Positions 35,531 to 44,819 of a stretch of 64,000 nt of DNA are shown piece by piece. Each line of letters starts with the position of its first letter. Positions within the stretch are counted from its first letter, which is position 1. The position numbers and the translations under genes are program-made. Where the stretch lies: the NCBI GenBank assembly GCA_943789205.1, contig CALSTG010000001.1:1354435-1418434 (forward strand), written 5' to 3'. The notes below the pieces were generated by a model. That model was not told the origin of the DNA, did no database searches, and worked only from the letters and a program-made list of their open reading frames with translations. Source of the stretch: an uncultured Flavobacteriales bacterium. Its GTDB lineage: Bacteria; Bacteroidota; Bacteroidia; Flavobacteriales_D; Crocinitomicaceae.

Positions 35531-36661
35531 ATGAAAAAAGTAGGAATCCTTCTATTAACGATAGCTCTCATTGTTGCCTTCATTATTCCATATTTGGATT
35601 CTGAAAATGAGGTGGTTGAAAATGAAATTGATTTTGGTTTTGCTTCTGCTCAAAAATTTTTTTCAGTTAAGCGTGGAGAAGATTTTGAATTCACTTGCAC
35701 TGACTTAAGCAATATCGACGAACTGAGGCTAGATATTGATGGTGTAATTGTTAAGTCTTGGAAATTAGAATCCAATGCCAAGCAGAAGTTTTCTTTTTCA
35801 ACAAACACCTTTGATTTAGGCACCTATTCCATAGAGCTTCAGGCATATAATAAGAATGAACTTCTGGGCAGCGATGGCGGAAGATTTTTATTTATCAATG
35901 CAGAGGAAGGTCCTCAGGAATTTATTTACGAGCTTTTAGAAACGCACCCGCACAATCCAGAAAATTTTACGCAAGGGTATGAGTTTTATAATAACGTTCT
36001 TTTTGAATCAACCGGAAACCCGAATCAAACAAATGCAACGAAAGTAGCTCGCATTGATGAAAACACAGGAGCATCAGTCTTGGAAGCTTTCCAACCCAAT
36101 CCTCTTTTTGGCGAGGGTATTACGATTCTTGAATCCATAATTTATCAGATTTCATGGCAAGACCAAAAATGCTTTGTTTATAATGCTTTAGATTTAAGTC
36201 TCTTAGATTCTTTACGTTATGATGGCGAAGGTTGGGGACTTTGCAATAACGATGAACACATTTTTATGTCAAATGGAACAAATGAATTGACGGTAAGAGA
36301 CCCCGAGAATTTTGAGATTCTCAAGACAATTAAGGTTCATTCGGATAGAGGGCCTGTCACTAATTTAAATGAGCTAGAGTTTTTCAATGGTCGCATTTAT
36401 GCCAATGTTTGGATCAGTGAGCAACGATTCCAACATGATTCACGAATAAACTTGAATAAAATTGTGATTATCAATCCAAAGACTGGAGCGGTGGAAGGTC
36501 TTTTAGACATCTCTGAATTAATCCGGAAGGCAGGAGCTAAAAATGTACCAAATGGGATTGCTTACCGAAAGAGCTCCAATTCATTTTGGCTAACAGGAAA
36601 GTATTGGGAGCAATCTTTTGAAGTACAGCTTTCACTTAAAAATACAGAGGACGCGCAGTAA
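35531..36661 (+). CDS. Glutaminyl-peptide cyclotransferase (plant/bacterial glutamine cyclotransferase type)
   Basis: 376 residues. An N-terminal membrane or signal segment (residues 5-23) leads to a short Ig-like region (about 40-120), then the five-bladed beta-propeller glutamine cyclotransferase domain (about 135-370) with FTQGYEF, ESTG, EGWGL and ELEFFNGRIYANVW motifs. It converts N-terminal Gln of exported proteins to pyroglutamate. Gln next to the signal cleavage site is frequent in the exported proteins of this window (for example FAQ, FGQT), giving plausible substrates, an inference. Its 3' end overlaps a convergent gene by 26 bases. Confidence 0.88.
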   Translation: MKKVGILLLTIALIVAFIIPYLDSENEVVENEIDFGFASAQKFFSVKRGEDFEFTCTDLSNIDELRLDIDGVIVKSWKLESNAKQKFSFSTNTFDLGTYSIELQAYNKNELLGSDGGRFLFINAEEGPQEFIYELLETHPHNPENFTQGYEFYNNVLFESTGNPNQTNATKVARIDENTGASVLEAFQPNPLFGEGITILESIIYQISWQDQKCFVYNALDLSLLDSLRYDGEGWGLCNNDEHIFMSNGTNELTVRDPENFEILKTIKVHSDRGPVTNLNELEFFNGRIYANVWISEQRFQHDSRINLNKIVIINPKTGAVEGLLDISELIRKAGAKNVPNGIAYRKSSNSFWLTGKYWEQSFEVQLSLKNTEDAQ

Positions 36662-37514
36662 GCTTACCGTTGGTGTATAGTATACTTGGAAAGGGAAGTT
36701 TAAGTGTATTTAAAGCCTCGAGAAAGCTTTTCAGTAATTTTGACTTAACGGATATTTGAGAAAGATCAATATCTAATGAAAATAGAAGCTCTCTATGACT
36801 TTCAATTCCTTCATATATCGGCGCATCTCCTTTGAGCCTTCCTCGAATACTGTGTCCAAAACTTAACATGAGCCAATTGGGCCATTGTTGTACACCAAGT
36901 TGAAAAGGAGAAAAGCTTAACCAATAGGTTTGACCATTATAATCCTTAAGTAGAGATTCTATAAAATTATTACCTAAAACATCTGGTCTTTGTTCGGCAA
37001 AACGCGTTTGATGGAATGAAAATTTCGGTTTGAATATTTGTCTTTGGAAATAATGCTCTTGAAATAGATACAAACCCACACCAAGCGTATTAAACGCCAT
37101 GTCGCTTAAAGAGAAGCCCCAAGTTTCACTGAATCCATCTAAGATTTCAATAGCACTCAAGTATCCCATACTTATTCCGGCGGCAGTCCAAAGACTTTTC
37201 TTTTGACTCAAACCTGTCCAGGCATAAACCTCATTTAAGCCACGGGTTAGGTGGTAAACAGTAAATGCGTGACCCATCTTATCCATTTGCATCCAATTTT
37301 TGCTGTCATTGAACAGGTGAAATGAGGATTGATTTTCATTAGAATACCAAAGCTTGTTTAAACCGTAAATACTTCCGATGCTTGTAAGACCAATGCCTGT
37401 TGTCGTAAGCGTAAATCTTTGTGAGGAAAAGATACTTTCAACCGAGTCTTTAGCTGTTTGCGATCTGAGCGGTCCAAAAACATTCAGGACTATAAAAATT
37501 AAAATAAACCTCAC
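36636..37514 (-). CDS. DUF2279 (YfiM-like) membrane-associated protein
   Basis: 292 residues. Signal peptide ends near LRSQT. The DUF2279 pattern is visible as KMGHAFTVYHLTRG, GYLSAIEILDGFSETWGFSLSDMAFNTLGV, then a C-terminal domain of about 130 residues rich in aromatic strands. YfiM-type proteins are putative outer membrane lipoproteins or barrels of unknown role. Convergent with the glutamine cyclotransferase gene; their last 26 bases overlap. Confidence 0.75.
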   Translation of the reverse strand: MRFILIFIVLNVFGPLRSQTAKDSVESIFSSQRFTLTTTGIGLTSIGSIYGLNKLWYSNENQSSFHLFNDSKNWMQMDKMGHAFTVYHLTRGLNEVYAWTGLSQKKSLWTAAGISMGYLSAIEILDGFSETWGFSLSDMAFNTLGVGLYLFQEHYFQRQIFKPKFSFHQTRFAEQRPDVLGNNFIESLLKDYNGQTYWLSFSPFQLGVQQWPNWLMLSFGHSIRGRLKGDAPIYEGIESHRELLFSLDIDLSQISVKSKLLKSFLEALNTLKLPFPSILYTNGKLTARPLYF

Positions 37515-37590
37515 ACCTCGAATTTAGAGAATATATCCAAGATTTTACCGTTATCCTATTTACATTATATTTAAAGTAAAAGATTGATTT

Positions 37591-38274
37591 ATGGTAAATA
37601 GCAGAAAAGATTGGAAAGACATAAAGAGCAATGACAGTTGGTCTATTTTTAAAATTATGTCCGAGTTTGTAGAAGGGTTTGACCGTATGTCAAAAATCGG
37701 TCCTTGTGTATCTATATTTGGTTCGGCACGAACTCCTGAAGAAAACCCCCATTATAAATTGGGTGTTGATTTGGCTGAGGAGCTCTCTAAACGTGGCTAT
37801 GGGATTATATCAGGTGGAGGACCTGGAATAATGGAGGCTGCAAATCGTGGGGCTCAAAAAGGTGTTGGTCCATCTGTTGGATTAAATATCGATCTGCCTT
37901 TTGAACAAAATCATAATCCATATATTGATTCTGCGCACAATTTAGAATTTGATTATTTCTTCGTTCGTAAAGTGATTTTCGTTAAATATTCGCAAGCATT
38001 TGTTGCGCTGCCGGGTGGCTTTGGAACACTTGATGAGCTTTTTGAGGCCCTGACATTGATTCAAACGAATAAAATTGCAAGAAGACCTGTGGTATTGGTT
38101 GGAAAAGATTATTGGTCAGGAATGACAGATTGGATTCAGAAAACGATGCTAGATGCAGAGCAAAACATCTCACCCTCAGATCTTGACTTATTTAGGTTGG
38201 TCGATACACCTGAAGAGGCTGTAGAATATATTGAAGATTTCTTCACAACTCATTCTTTAACGCCCAACTTTTAA
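37591..38274 (+). CDS. LOG family protein (cytokinin riboside 5'-monophosphate phosphoribohydrolase-like)
   Basis: 227 residues. The LOG signatures are SIFGSARTPEENP, SGGGPGIMEAANRGA and the catalytic PGGFGTLDELFEALTL. Characterised members split nucleoside 5'-monophosphates into base and ribose phosphate; in bacteria the physiological substrate is usually unclear. Stand-alone gene; a one-mismatch -7 box (TATATTTA) precedes it. Confidence 0.9.
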   Translation: MVNSRKDWKDIKSNDSWSIFKIMSEFVEGFDRMSKIGPCVSIFGSARTPEENPHYKLGVDLAEELSKRGYGIISGGGPGIMEAANRGAQKGVGPSVGLNIDLPFEQNHNPYIDSAHNLEFDYFFVRKVIFVKYSQAFVALPGGFGTLDELFEALTLIQTNKIARRPVVLVGKDYWSGMTDWIQKTMLDAEQNISPSDLDLFRLVDTPEEAVEYIEDFFTTHSLTPNF

Positions 38275-38301
38275 TACTACAAAAGACCTTATATTTACAG
38301 C

Positions 38302-39147
38302 GTGAAAGATAAGCTTAAATCTATATTTCGTTATCGTATATTTCTGATCATCAAACAGTTTTTTTGGTCCAAAACTTTTTTGTTTAGTTCCATAGCAATT
38401 GTTGGTATGTATGCAGGAATTCTATTTGGCACCATGAAGTATCTTGATTCTTATACCAATCATGGTGAGGAGGTCGCTGTACCTAGGCTTATTGGCATGT
38501 CGTCAGTTGAGGCAAAATTGAAGTTGGAAAAGCTTGGTCTCAGCTATGAAATCCTTGATAGTATTTATGATCCATCGCAACCGAATGGAATGGTCATTGA
38601 GCAAATGATTGCACCCACAGCGATTTCAAAAGTTCATGTTAAATCCAACAGGGTTGTTGGCTTGCGTCTTTCTAAAAATAAAGAGCTAACTGAAATGCCT
38701 GATTTATTATTTGATCGGGTCAAAATTGCCGAAAGAAGATTATCTAGTCGTGGCTTTTTATACACAATTGAATATGAACCAACAATTGAAGCTGCTGGTT
38801 CGGTATTGGCGCAAAAATTTGAGGGCGTTGAAATTGACGCTGGTTCTAAAATACCAAAAGGTTCTGAGATTACCCTCGTGGTTGGTCGAAACGAAATAGG
38901 CGTTCTTCTTGAATTACCGAATTTGGTCGGTATGAATTATTCGGATGCCATAAACTTGTTGCAAACTACTGGTTTTCAATCTTTCTCCACGATCTGTAAC
39001 GATTGCGAAACTAAGAGTGACACCCTGAATGCGATTGTTTTTGTTCAGTCTCCTGAATATTTTGAAAACAAAACACTAGAACGCTCAAAACATATTACAA
39101 TTCTCATCAATGCAGGGTCGGTTCCCTCAGAAAATCCATTTGAATGA
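38302..39147 (+). CDS. Membrane-anchored triple PASTA domain protein
   Basis: 281 residues. A cytoplasmic stub (1-30), one transmembrane helix (about 31-50), then three PASTA domains (about 60-125, 130-197, 203-278). These begin VPRLIGMSSVEAKLKLEKLG, MPDLLFDRVKIAERRLSSRG and LPNLVGMNYSDAINLLQTTG. PASTA domains bind uncross-linked peptidoglycan stems. Unlike in Firmicutes, no kinase domain is fused. GTG start at 38302. First of a coupled run, PASTA / T9SS protein / rluD. Confidence 0.88.
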   Translation: MKDKLKSIFRYRIFLIIKQFFWSKTFLFSSIAIVGMYAGILFGTMKYLDSYTNHGEEVAVPRLIGMSSVEAKLKLEKLGLSYEILDSIYDPSQPNGMVIEQMIAPTAISKVHVKSNRVVGLRLSKNKELTEMPDLLFDRVKIAERRLSSRGFLYTIEYEPTIEAAGSVLAQKFEGVEIDAGSKIPKGSEITLVVGRNEIGVLLELPNLVGMNYSDAINLLQTTGFQSFSTICNDCETKSDTLNAIVFVQSPEYFENKTLERSKHITILINAGSVPSENPFE

Positions 39148-41357
39148 AGTTACTAGTCTTTTTTATTTGTGTCTTAATCACAACCACAAGTGCGATAGCT
39201 CAAATTCAGCTCGCTCCTTTAACGCAATACTCATTTCTCCACTCCTTGTATTCAGAAAAAGAATTGGGTATCGATAGTACCTTTGTATATTCAACAGATA
39301 CCATTGATCTTCCATTTTTCGATGATTTCACTACGAATAAAGTACAACAATATGCTCCTGACTTTAACAATCCTCTTACCACAAGTGTTCTTTATTATTA
39401 CTTGATTGATCAAGCCACCGCGATTCCTATTGAAAATAACGTTGGTTATACGAATCAGGTTACTTTTCGCCGATATTACGATCCAGTAGAAGGGATTTTT
39501 TATGATACGGTCTTCAATGCGCAAACAGTCAATGTAGCTGACTTCTCATCCTATCCAGTAAATTACGAGCCGGTGGACTTATACCCACCCTATTATATAT
39601 ATGACACTTTGAATCAAGGTGACATTTCAGATACTGTTTGGATTGAGAACCCGCCTTATTTTCAAGATTCGGCGCGGCAATTTTTCCTCCCGGTTTCTAA
39701 TCCAAACCAACTTTGGATTGATGAGTTTACCTACCATAACTTTAGGTTTGCGGACCATCCTCGAACGCTCGGTGTTATGACCTTTGATGGTCTAGATGCA
39801 TCAGGATTTCCTTATGCAATTGGAACTACATCTTCTGGTTATGCCGATGCTTTAACTTCCAAACCTATCGATATGTCCTCGTTGAGTGTTGCTGATTCTG
39901 TATATATATCTTTTCTGTATCAACCACAAGGCTTCGGTGATGAACCTGAATCAACGGACTCCTTAATTCTTGAGTTTTATGATACTGGAGAAAATACTTG
40001 GAATCGAATTTGGGGCGATACGGGTAAAAGTGTCGTGCCGTTTCAAATTGTGCATTTGCCAATACTGGGACAGAATTATTTTTCTAATGGCTTTCAATTT
40101 AGATTTAGAAATTATGGAGGTCTTTCGGGTGCCTTAGACCAATTTCATTTAGATATGGTTTATTTAAGAGAAGCGATTCCTCCTGCTTTCGCTGATACAA
40201 TATTTAAAGATTTTTCTTTTGTTTATCCTTTGAATTCATTGATTTCTGAATATACATCTGTTCCCTGGGATCATTATAAGGGTTCTACAGAAAATAAAAT
40301 GACCGAATCATTAGAGGTTGTAGTATTCAATGGCAGTATTGGCCCAGAGAATTATCAGGATGGGTCAGTAGAGGTGAGCTACGGTGGTGTTACAGAGGGT
40401 AATTTTACATTACAAGGATTTACACTAGCGGAACAACAAATAAATTATGCTGCGTTAGATTTTGCGACATCTTTTCATGATTTAAAGTCAGGTTATGAGT
40501 TCCCAAGAAACTTGACAGGTGCTTATGAAGAATTTGATGTGACCGCCAATGCATCTGCGCAATATCCAAATTATGAGCCTAATGATTCAACGGCTTTCAA
40601 ACAAGGGTTTTATAATTTTTACAGCTATGACGACGGGTCAGCTGAAGCGGCGTTTGGTCCTACAGGAAGTCAAGCTCGCTTAGCCATTCATTTTGAAGCC
40701 TACGAGCCAGATAGTATAATAGGATTGAATCTTTGTTTTGTTCCCTCAGTTAATGATGTGTCAGATAAGCTTTTTCTATTGACCGTATGGGACGACAATA
40801 ATGGGGAGCCAGGTGAGGTTTTGTATGAGGACGATGTATTCAATCCAAGATCACCTATTTACAGTGGATCAGAAAATGAGTATACAAGTTATTTCTTTAT
40901 TGATACTGCGAAAATCCCAGTTGGAGGCTCGTTTTTCGTAGGCTGGCGTCAGCTTGACCCAGATCGACTCAACCTAGGATTTGATAGAAACATTGACCAT
41001 TCTGAAGAGATTTTTTATAGTGTGGATGGAGGTGTGACTTGGTTAATATCCCCTTTCTCAGGTAGCGCGATGCTGCGACCAGTTTTTTCTACTCAAATGG
41101 ATGAAACCTTAGGTATCGTTGCTGAGCAGAAGGAAAGAGTTGAGATACTTGTTTATCCAAATCCTGCGATGAATGAAATTCAAATTACCAATTCATTAGG
41201 TATTTTTGGTTCGCAAAAATTACTTCTTGATGCAATGGGTCGCATACTCATCGAAACAAGAGATGAGAAAATCAATTTAGAGTCCTTTTCATCGGGAGTC
41301 TATTTTGTTCAGATTCCCGAGTTGTCTAATTCAATAGTCAAAGTAATAAAGCCTTAA
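39144..41357 (+). CDS. Secreted protein with T9SS type A sorting domain
   Basis: 737 residues. Signal peptide ends at SAIAQ. The region 25-640 is beta-rich with no named domain I can assign; there is a jelly-roll-like stretch near 210-340 (DSVYISFLYQPQGFG, then GNYGGLSGALDQFHLD-type strands). The C-terminal 75 residues form the Por-type sorting tail (VYPNPAMNEIQITN, LLDAMGRIL, SGVYFVQI). The ATG overlaps the PASTA gene stop by 4 bases and the stop overlaps rluD by one base, so a surface protein is coupled between two core genes. Confidence 0.8.
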   Translation: MKLLVFFICVLITTTSAIAQIQLAPLTQYSFLHSLYSEKELGIDSTFVYSTDTIDLPFFDDFTTNKVQQYAPDFNNPLTTSVLYYYLIDQATAIPIENNVGYTNQVTFRRYYDPVEGIFYDTVFNAQTVNVADFSSYPVNYEPVDLYPPYYIYDTLNQGDISDTVWIENPPYFQDSARQFFLPVSNPNQLWIDEFTYHNFRFADHPRTLGVMTFDGLDASGFPYAIGTTSSGYADALTSKPIDMSSLSVADSVYISFLYQPQGFGDEPESTDSLILEFYDTGENTWNRIWGDTGKSVVPFQIVHLPILGQNYFSNGFQFRFRNYGGLSGALDQFHLDMVYLREAIPPAFADTIFKDFSFVYPLNSLISEYTSVPWDHYKGSTENKMTESLEVVVFNGSIGPENYQDGSVEVSYGGVTEGNFTLQGFTLAEQQINYAALDFATSFHDLKSGYEFPRNLTGAYEEFDVTANASAQYPNYEPNDSTAFKQGFYNFYSYDDGSAEAAFGPTGSQARLAIHFEAYEPDSIIGLNLCFVPSVNDVSDKLFLLTVWDDNNGEPGEVLYEDDVFNPRSPIYSGSENEYTSYFFIDTAKIPVGGSFFVGWRQLDPDRLNLGFDRNIDHSEEIFYSVDGGVTWLISPFSGSAMLRPVFSTQMDETLGIVAEQKERVEILVYPNPAMNEIQITNSLGIFGSQKLLLDAMGRILIETRDEKINLESFSSGVYFVQIPELSNSIVKVIKP

Positions 41358-42376
41358 TGGAAGAGGAGTCAATAGCATCGGATCAGGAAGATCTTTTTGA
41401 ACATTATAAGTTTCAAGCTGATCCAAGACAAGAGCAGGTTCGAATTGATAAGTTTCTCGGTGAAAGACTTGCAAATACGTCTCGGAATAAGATTCAAACA
41501 GCCGCGAAAAATGGCAATATTTTAGTTAATGGAGAAAAAGTCAAGCAAAATTATCGTGTAAAACCTGGTGACATCGTTTCTATGGTGCTTCCTTACCCTG
41601 TTCGAGAGTTTGAGCTAAAAGCACAAGACATACCCATTCAAATTGTTTACGAAGATGACAGTCTTGTTCTCGTTAATAAAGAGGCAGGAATGGTTGTGCA
41701 TCCGGGGCATGGCAACTATGACGGTACGCTTGTAAATGCTTTGATATTTCACTTCGAACAACTCCCGGAGCTTCCTTCTGATTATTCTGGAAGACCTGGT
41801 CTCGTCCATCGAATTGATAAAAACACATCTGGGCTACTCGTTATTGCAAAAACTGAGAATGCATTAACAAAACTTGCCAAACAATTCTATGATAAGATCA
41901 CCTCACGAAAGTATATTGCGTTAGTCTGGGGGGATGTAGAAGATGAAGGCACGATTACAGGTCATATCGCAAGATCTAAAAAGAATCGGAAAGTTATGGC
42001 AGTGTATCCAGATGGAGAAGAAGGGAAACATGCCGTTACTCATTTCAAAGTCCTAGAACGGTTCGGATATGTAACACTTGTGGAATGTCGACTTGAAACG
42101 GGAAGAACACACCAAATAAGGGCTCATTTTAAGTGGATAGGACACCCGCTTTTCAATGATGTCGAATATGGAGGGGATCGTGTGCTAAAGGGATTAAAAA
42201 CATCTAAATATCAGAAGTTTATAGAAAATAATTTCAGTTTATTCAAGGGACAAGCGCTTCATGCAAAATCTTTAGGCTTTAAGCACCCAACAACGAGTGA
42301 GAGTATGCAATTTGACGCACCACTGCCTGATTATTTTGAAATGGCTCTCAAGCGTTTCCGTGATTATTGTAAATAA
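41357..42376 (+). CDS. rluD: 23S rRNA pseudouridine synthase, RluA/RluD family
   Basis: 339 residues. N-terminal S4 RNA-binding domain (about 28-90, VRIDKFLGERL), then the synthase domain with the catalytic Asp in GLVHRIDKNTSGLLVIAKT and the RTHQIRAH motif. RluD modifies 23S rRNA helix 69; assignment to RluD over other RluA members rests on the S4 domain and the length. Coupled to the upstream T9SS gene (TAATG). Confidence 0.9.
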   Translation: MEEESIASDQEDLFEHYKFQADPRQEQVRIDKFLGERLANTSRNKIQTAAKNGNILVNGEKVKQNYRVKPGDIVSMVLPYPVREFELKAQDIPIQIVYEDDSLVLVNKEAGMVVHPGHGNYDGTLVNALIFHFEQLPELPSDYSGRPGLVHRIDKNTSGLLVIAKTENALTKLAKQFYDKITSRKYIALVWGDVEDEGTITGHIARSKKNRKVMAVYPDGEEGKHAVTHFKVLERFGYVTLVECRLETGRTHQIRAHFKWIGHPLFNDVEYGGDRVLKGLKTSKYQKFIENNFSLFKGQALHAKSLGFKHPTTSESMQFDAPLPDYFEMALKRFRDYCK

Positions 42377-42399
42377 TGATATTTTTTCTTTATTTTTGC
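42367..42399 (+). promoter_or_regulatory. Promoter of the PorE-like gene
   Basis: TTG at 42367-42369, 21 bases, then TATTTTTGC at 42391-42399. This is a good Bacteroidota -33/-7 pair, 33 bases ahead of the ATG at 42432. Confidence 0.55.
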
Positions 42400-42431
42400 T
42401 TTTCCACAATAGGAATAACGACTATTAACCT

Positions 42432-44558
42432 ATGAACAAGAACTTTACAATACTCTTTTTTCTGCTGATCGGATACACGGTCTCTGCGCAAACGTCTGGA
42501 CCAAAATATATTCGTGAGGCACATGCCTCTTTTGAATCAGGCAAATATTTCGAGGCAATAGATAAGTGCCAAGCTGCTTTCACTAAACTGGGGTCTAAAG
42601 GTTCACTCAAACAAAAGGGAGATATGGCATTCAGGATTGCTGAATCGTATCGTCTTTTAGAGCGTTATGAGAGTGCAAACGAATGGTTGGATGTTTGTGT
42701 GGAATTAAAATATTTTGACGTCAATCCAGATATCTATTTTTTAAAAGGCGAAGCACTTAGAAAAATGGGAGATTTTGGTAAAGCAGAAAAGAGTTATTCT
42801 GAATATAAAAAAATCTCTGATGGTTCTAGATCGGATGAGGTAGATATTGCCTTAAAATCTTGCGAGGAATACAAGTTCTATGATATGATGGAACCTGAAA
42901 TTAATTACGAGGTTAAATGCGAAACAAAGGTCAACAGAAAAGAGTTTGATATGTCTCCCACATTCTCAGATAAAAAAGGTTTAAAGATATATTTTTCTTC
43001 GAGTAGAGAAGAGAGCTACGGATCTGGAAGAGACCCTATTACTGGCGAGAAATATATGGACATATATGTTGCAGAGTTTGACAAAAATGGAGACCCTACC
43101 AACGTCAAATCGATCGATGAGGATGGAATTGTGAATACTTCGGAAAGTGAAGGAACGCTTTGCTTTGATAAAAAATTCAAGAAAATGTATTTCACAAGAT
43201 GTCCCAACAAAGAAAAAATGATGTTGGGTTGTGATATATGGACAGTGGACTTAGTAGACGGCACATTTGCGAACCCAGTAAAGTTGAAATTGAAGAGTGA
43301 TCCAATGATATCGGTTGGTCATCCTTGTTTGACAACAGACGGAACTATGCTGATTTTTGCTTCTGATATGCAATATAGCGGTACAGACGAATCTTTTGGA
43401 GGAAGAGACTTGTGGTATATTTCTTACAACAAAAAATCTAAATCTTGGGATTCAATTCCCAAAAATATGGGAGCCCAATACAACACCAAGGGTAATGAAC
43501 TTTTCCCTTCGATTGGTAAGGGTGGAGAGTTCTTTTTTGCGAGCGATGGACACAAAGGAATTGGTGGGTTAGATATTTTCATGTGTGCACCTGGAGAAGA
43601 CAAAAACGTTTGGGGTGTAGCTAAGAATATGGGTTATCCTATCAATTCACCAAGTAATGATTATGCAATTACAAGCAGAGGTAAAAAGGGTTATTTTACC
43701 TCGGAACGAAGATTGAACAATGATCAGTACGCACCGGATGTTTGGAGCTACAGTGTTCCTCCAAACTTATATGACGTTCAAGTAATTGTTCACGAGTTTG
43801 GAAACAAGAACGAAAGAATCGCTGAAGCGAATGTTTCTTTTAATGGTGATGATGATTCTGATTGGAATGGTGAAACAAATGAGTCAGGAACTACAATCAA
43901 GTATGATGTTAAAAATGGTAAGCAGCGCTATATCAATGAAGATGTGACTTATGCCATAAATGCTATGAAGGAAGGCTATCTTCAAAACCCTAACGCTACA
44001 AAAATTACGACTGTTGGTTTGAAAGAAAGTCAATCGTTTATTGTCGAAATTGAGCTGGTGCCTATCGTTGAAGAAATCCGTACTCCAGAAGTAAGATATC
44101 CATTGAACGAATGGTCTTTCATCAATGATGAAACGTGTATGTCAACAGACTCCTTAGACTTTTTATACAATTTATTAAGCACGCATCCATACATTACTAT
44201 TGATTTATTCTCACATACGGATTCACGTTCTTCTGCAAATTACAACCAGGTTCTCTCAGAAAATAGAGCAAAGGCGGTGTACAAATTTTTAGTTGAAGAA
44301 AAAGGTATTGATGCCAGAAGGATTCAACCAATTGGAAAGGGAGAAGCTGAACCAGCTATGTGGACTGATGCAAATGGTCAATTAATTGAGCTTACTGAAA
44401 GATTCATAAATAAATTTAGATCGTCTGATAAGGCAAAATTTGAAAAATTACATCAAATTAACCGTCGTACAACTGCAAGAATCACGAGTCAAGATTTTGA
44501 TCCCAATACGGCTGCTCCTGCGAATCCAGAATGGATGGAGTTTAAACCGCTGAGATAG
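42432..44558 (+). CDS. PorE-like OmpA family protein (TPR + WD40-like propeller + CarboxypepD_reg + OmpA)
   Basis: 708 residues. Signal peptide ends at VSAQT. TPR repeats occupy about 25-135 (HASFESGKYFEAIDKC, LLERYESANEWLDVC), a PD40/WD40-like beta-propeller about 150-440 (DMSPTFSDKKGLKIYFSSSR, GGRDLWY, GGLDIFMC), a carboxypeptidase-regulatory-like domain about 450-545, and a C-terminal OmpA peptidoglycan-binding domain about 565-690 (LFSHTDSRSSANYNQVLSENRA). This four-domain order matches PorE, a T9SS-associated protein thought to link the machinery to peptidoglycan. The same architecture also occurs in other OmpA proteins of Bacteroidota, so PorE identity is likely but not certain. Confidence 0.85.
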   Translation: MNKNFTILFFLLIGYTVSAQTSGPKYIREAHASFESGKYFEAIDKCQAAFTKLGSKGSLKQKGDMAFRIAESYRLLERYESANEWLDVCVELKYFDVNPDIYFLKGEALRKMGDFGKAEKSYSEYKKISDGSRSDEVDIALKSCEEYKFYDMMEPEINYEVKCETKVNRKEFDMSPTFSDKKGLKIYFSSSREESYGSGRDPITGEKYMDIYVAEFDKNGDPTNVKSIDEDGIVNTSESEGTLCFDKKFKKMYFTRCPNKEKMMLGCDIWTVDLVDGTFANPVKLKLKSDPMISVGHPCLTTDGTMLIFASDMQYSGTDESFGGRDLWYISYNKKSKSWDSIPKNMGAQYNTKGNELFPSIGKGGEFFFASDGHKGIGGLDIFMCAPGEDKNVWGVAKNMGYPINSPSNDYAITSRGKKGYFTSERRLNNDQYAPDVWSYSVPPNLYDVQVIVHEFGNKNERIAEANVSFNGDDDSDWNGETNESGTTIKYDVKNGKQRYINEDVTYAINAMKEGYLQNPNATKITTVGLKESQSFIVEIELVPIVEEIRTPEVRYPLNEWSFINDETCMSTDSLDFLYNLLSTHPYITIDLFSHTDSRSSANYNQVLSENRAKAVYKFLVEEKGIDARRIQPIGKGEAEPAMWTDANGQLIELTERFINKFRSSDKAKFEKLHQINRRTTARITSQDFDPNTAAPANPEWMEFKPLR

Positions 44559-44576
44559 TTTGTTTTTTGCCTACAA

Positions 44577-44816
44577 ATGAAAAGATTACTTCAGAAAATC
44601 CTGTTCTTTTTTGAAATGCAATCCTATGGTGTGTGCGAATGGTGGGCTCGCAAACTGGGTATACGTACCACGCAAGTAAGACTTGGCTTCATATATTTTT
44701 CTTTTGTCACATTGGGATCTCCCTTGCTTATTTATCTAATAATGGCCTGGTTACTGGAGCACAAGCACTATTTTACATTTTCTTCAAAGAGAAAAAAATC
44801 AGTTTGGGAACTCTAG
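44577..44816 (+). CDS. PspC domain protein
   Basis: 79 residues, one PspC-type unit: a cytoplasmic start, GVCEWWARKLGIRTTQVRLGF, then one transmembrane helix (about 36-62), then a basic tail. PspC domains sense envelope stress in other bacteria; small single-domain versions are common in Bacteroidota. It lies 18 bases after the PorE-like gene and 3 bases before the next gene, probably cotranscribed with both. Confidence 0.8.
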   Translation: MKRLLQKILFFFEMQSYGVCEWWARKLGIRTTQVRLGFIYFSFVTLGSPLLIYLIMAWLLEHKHYFTFSSKRKKSVWEL

Positions 44817-44819
44817 CTT

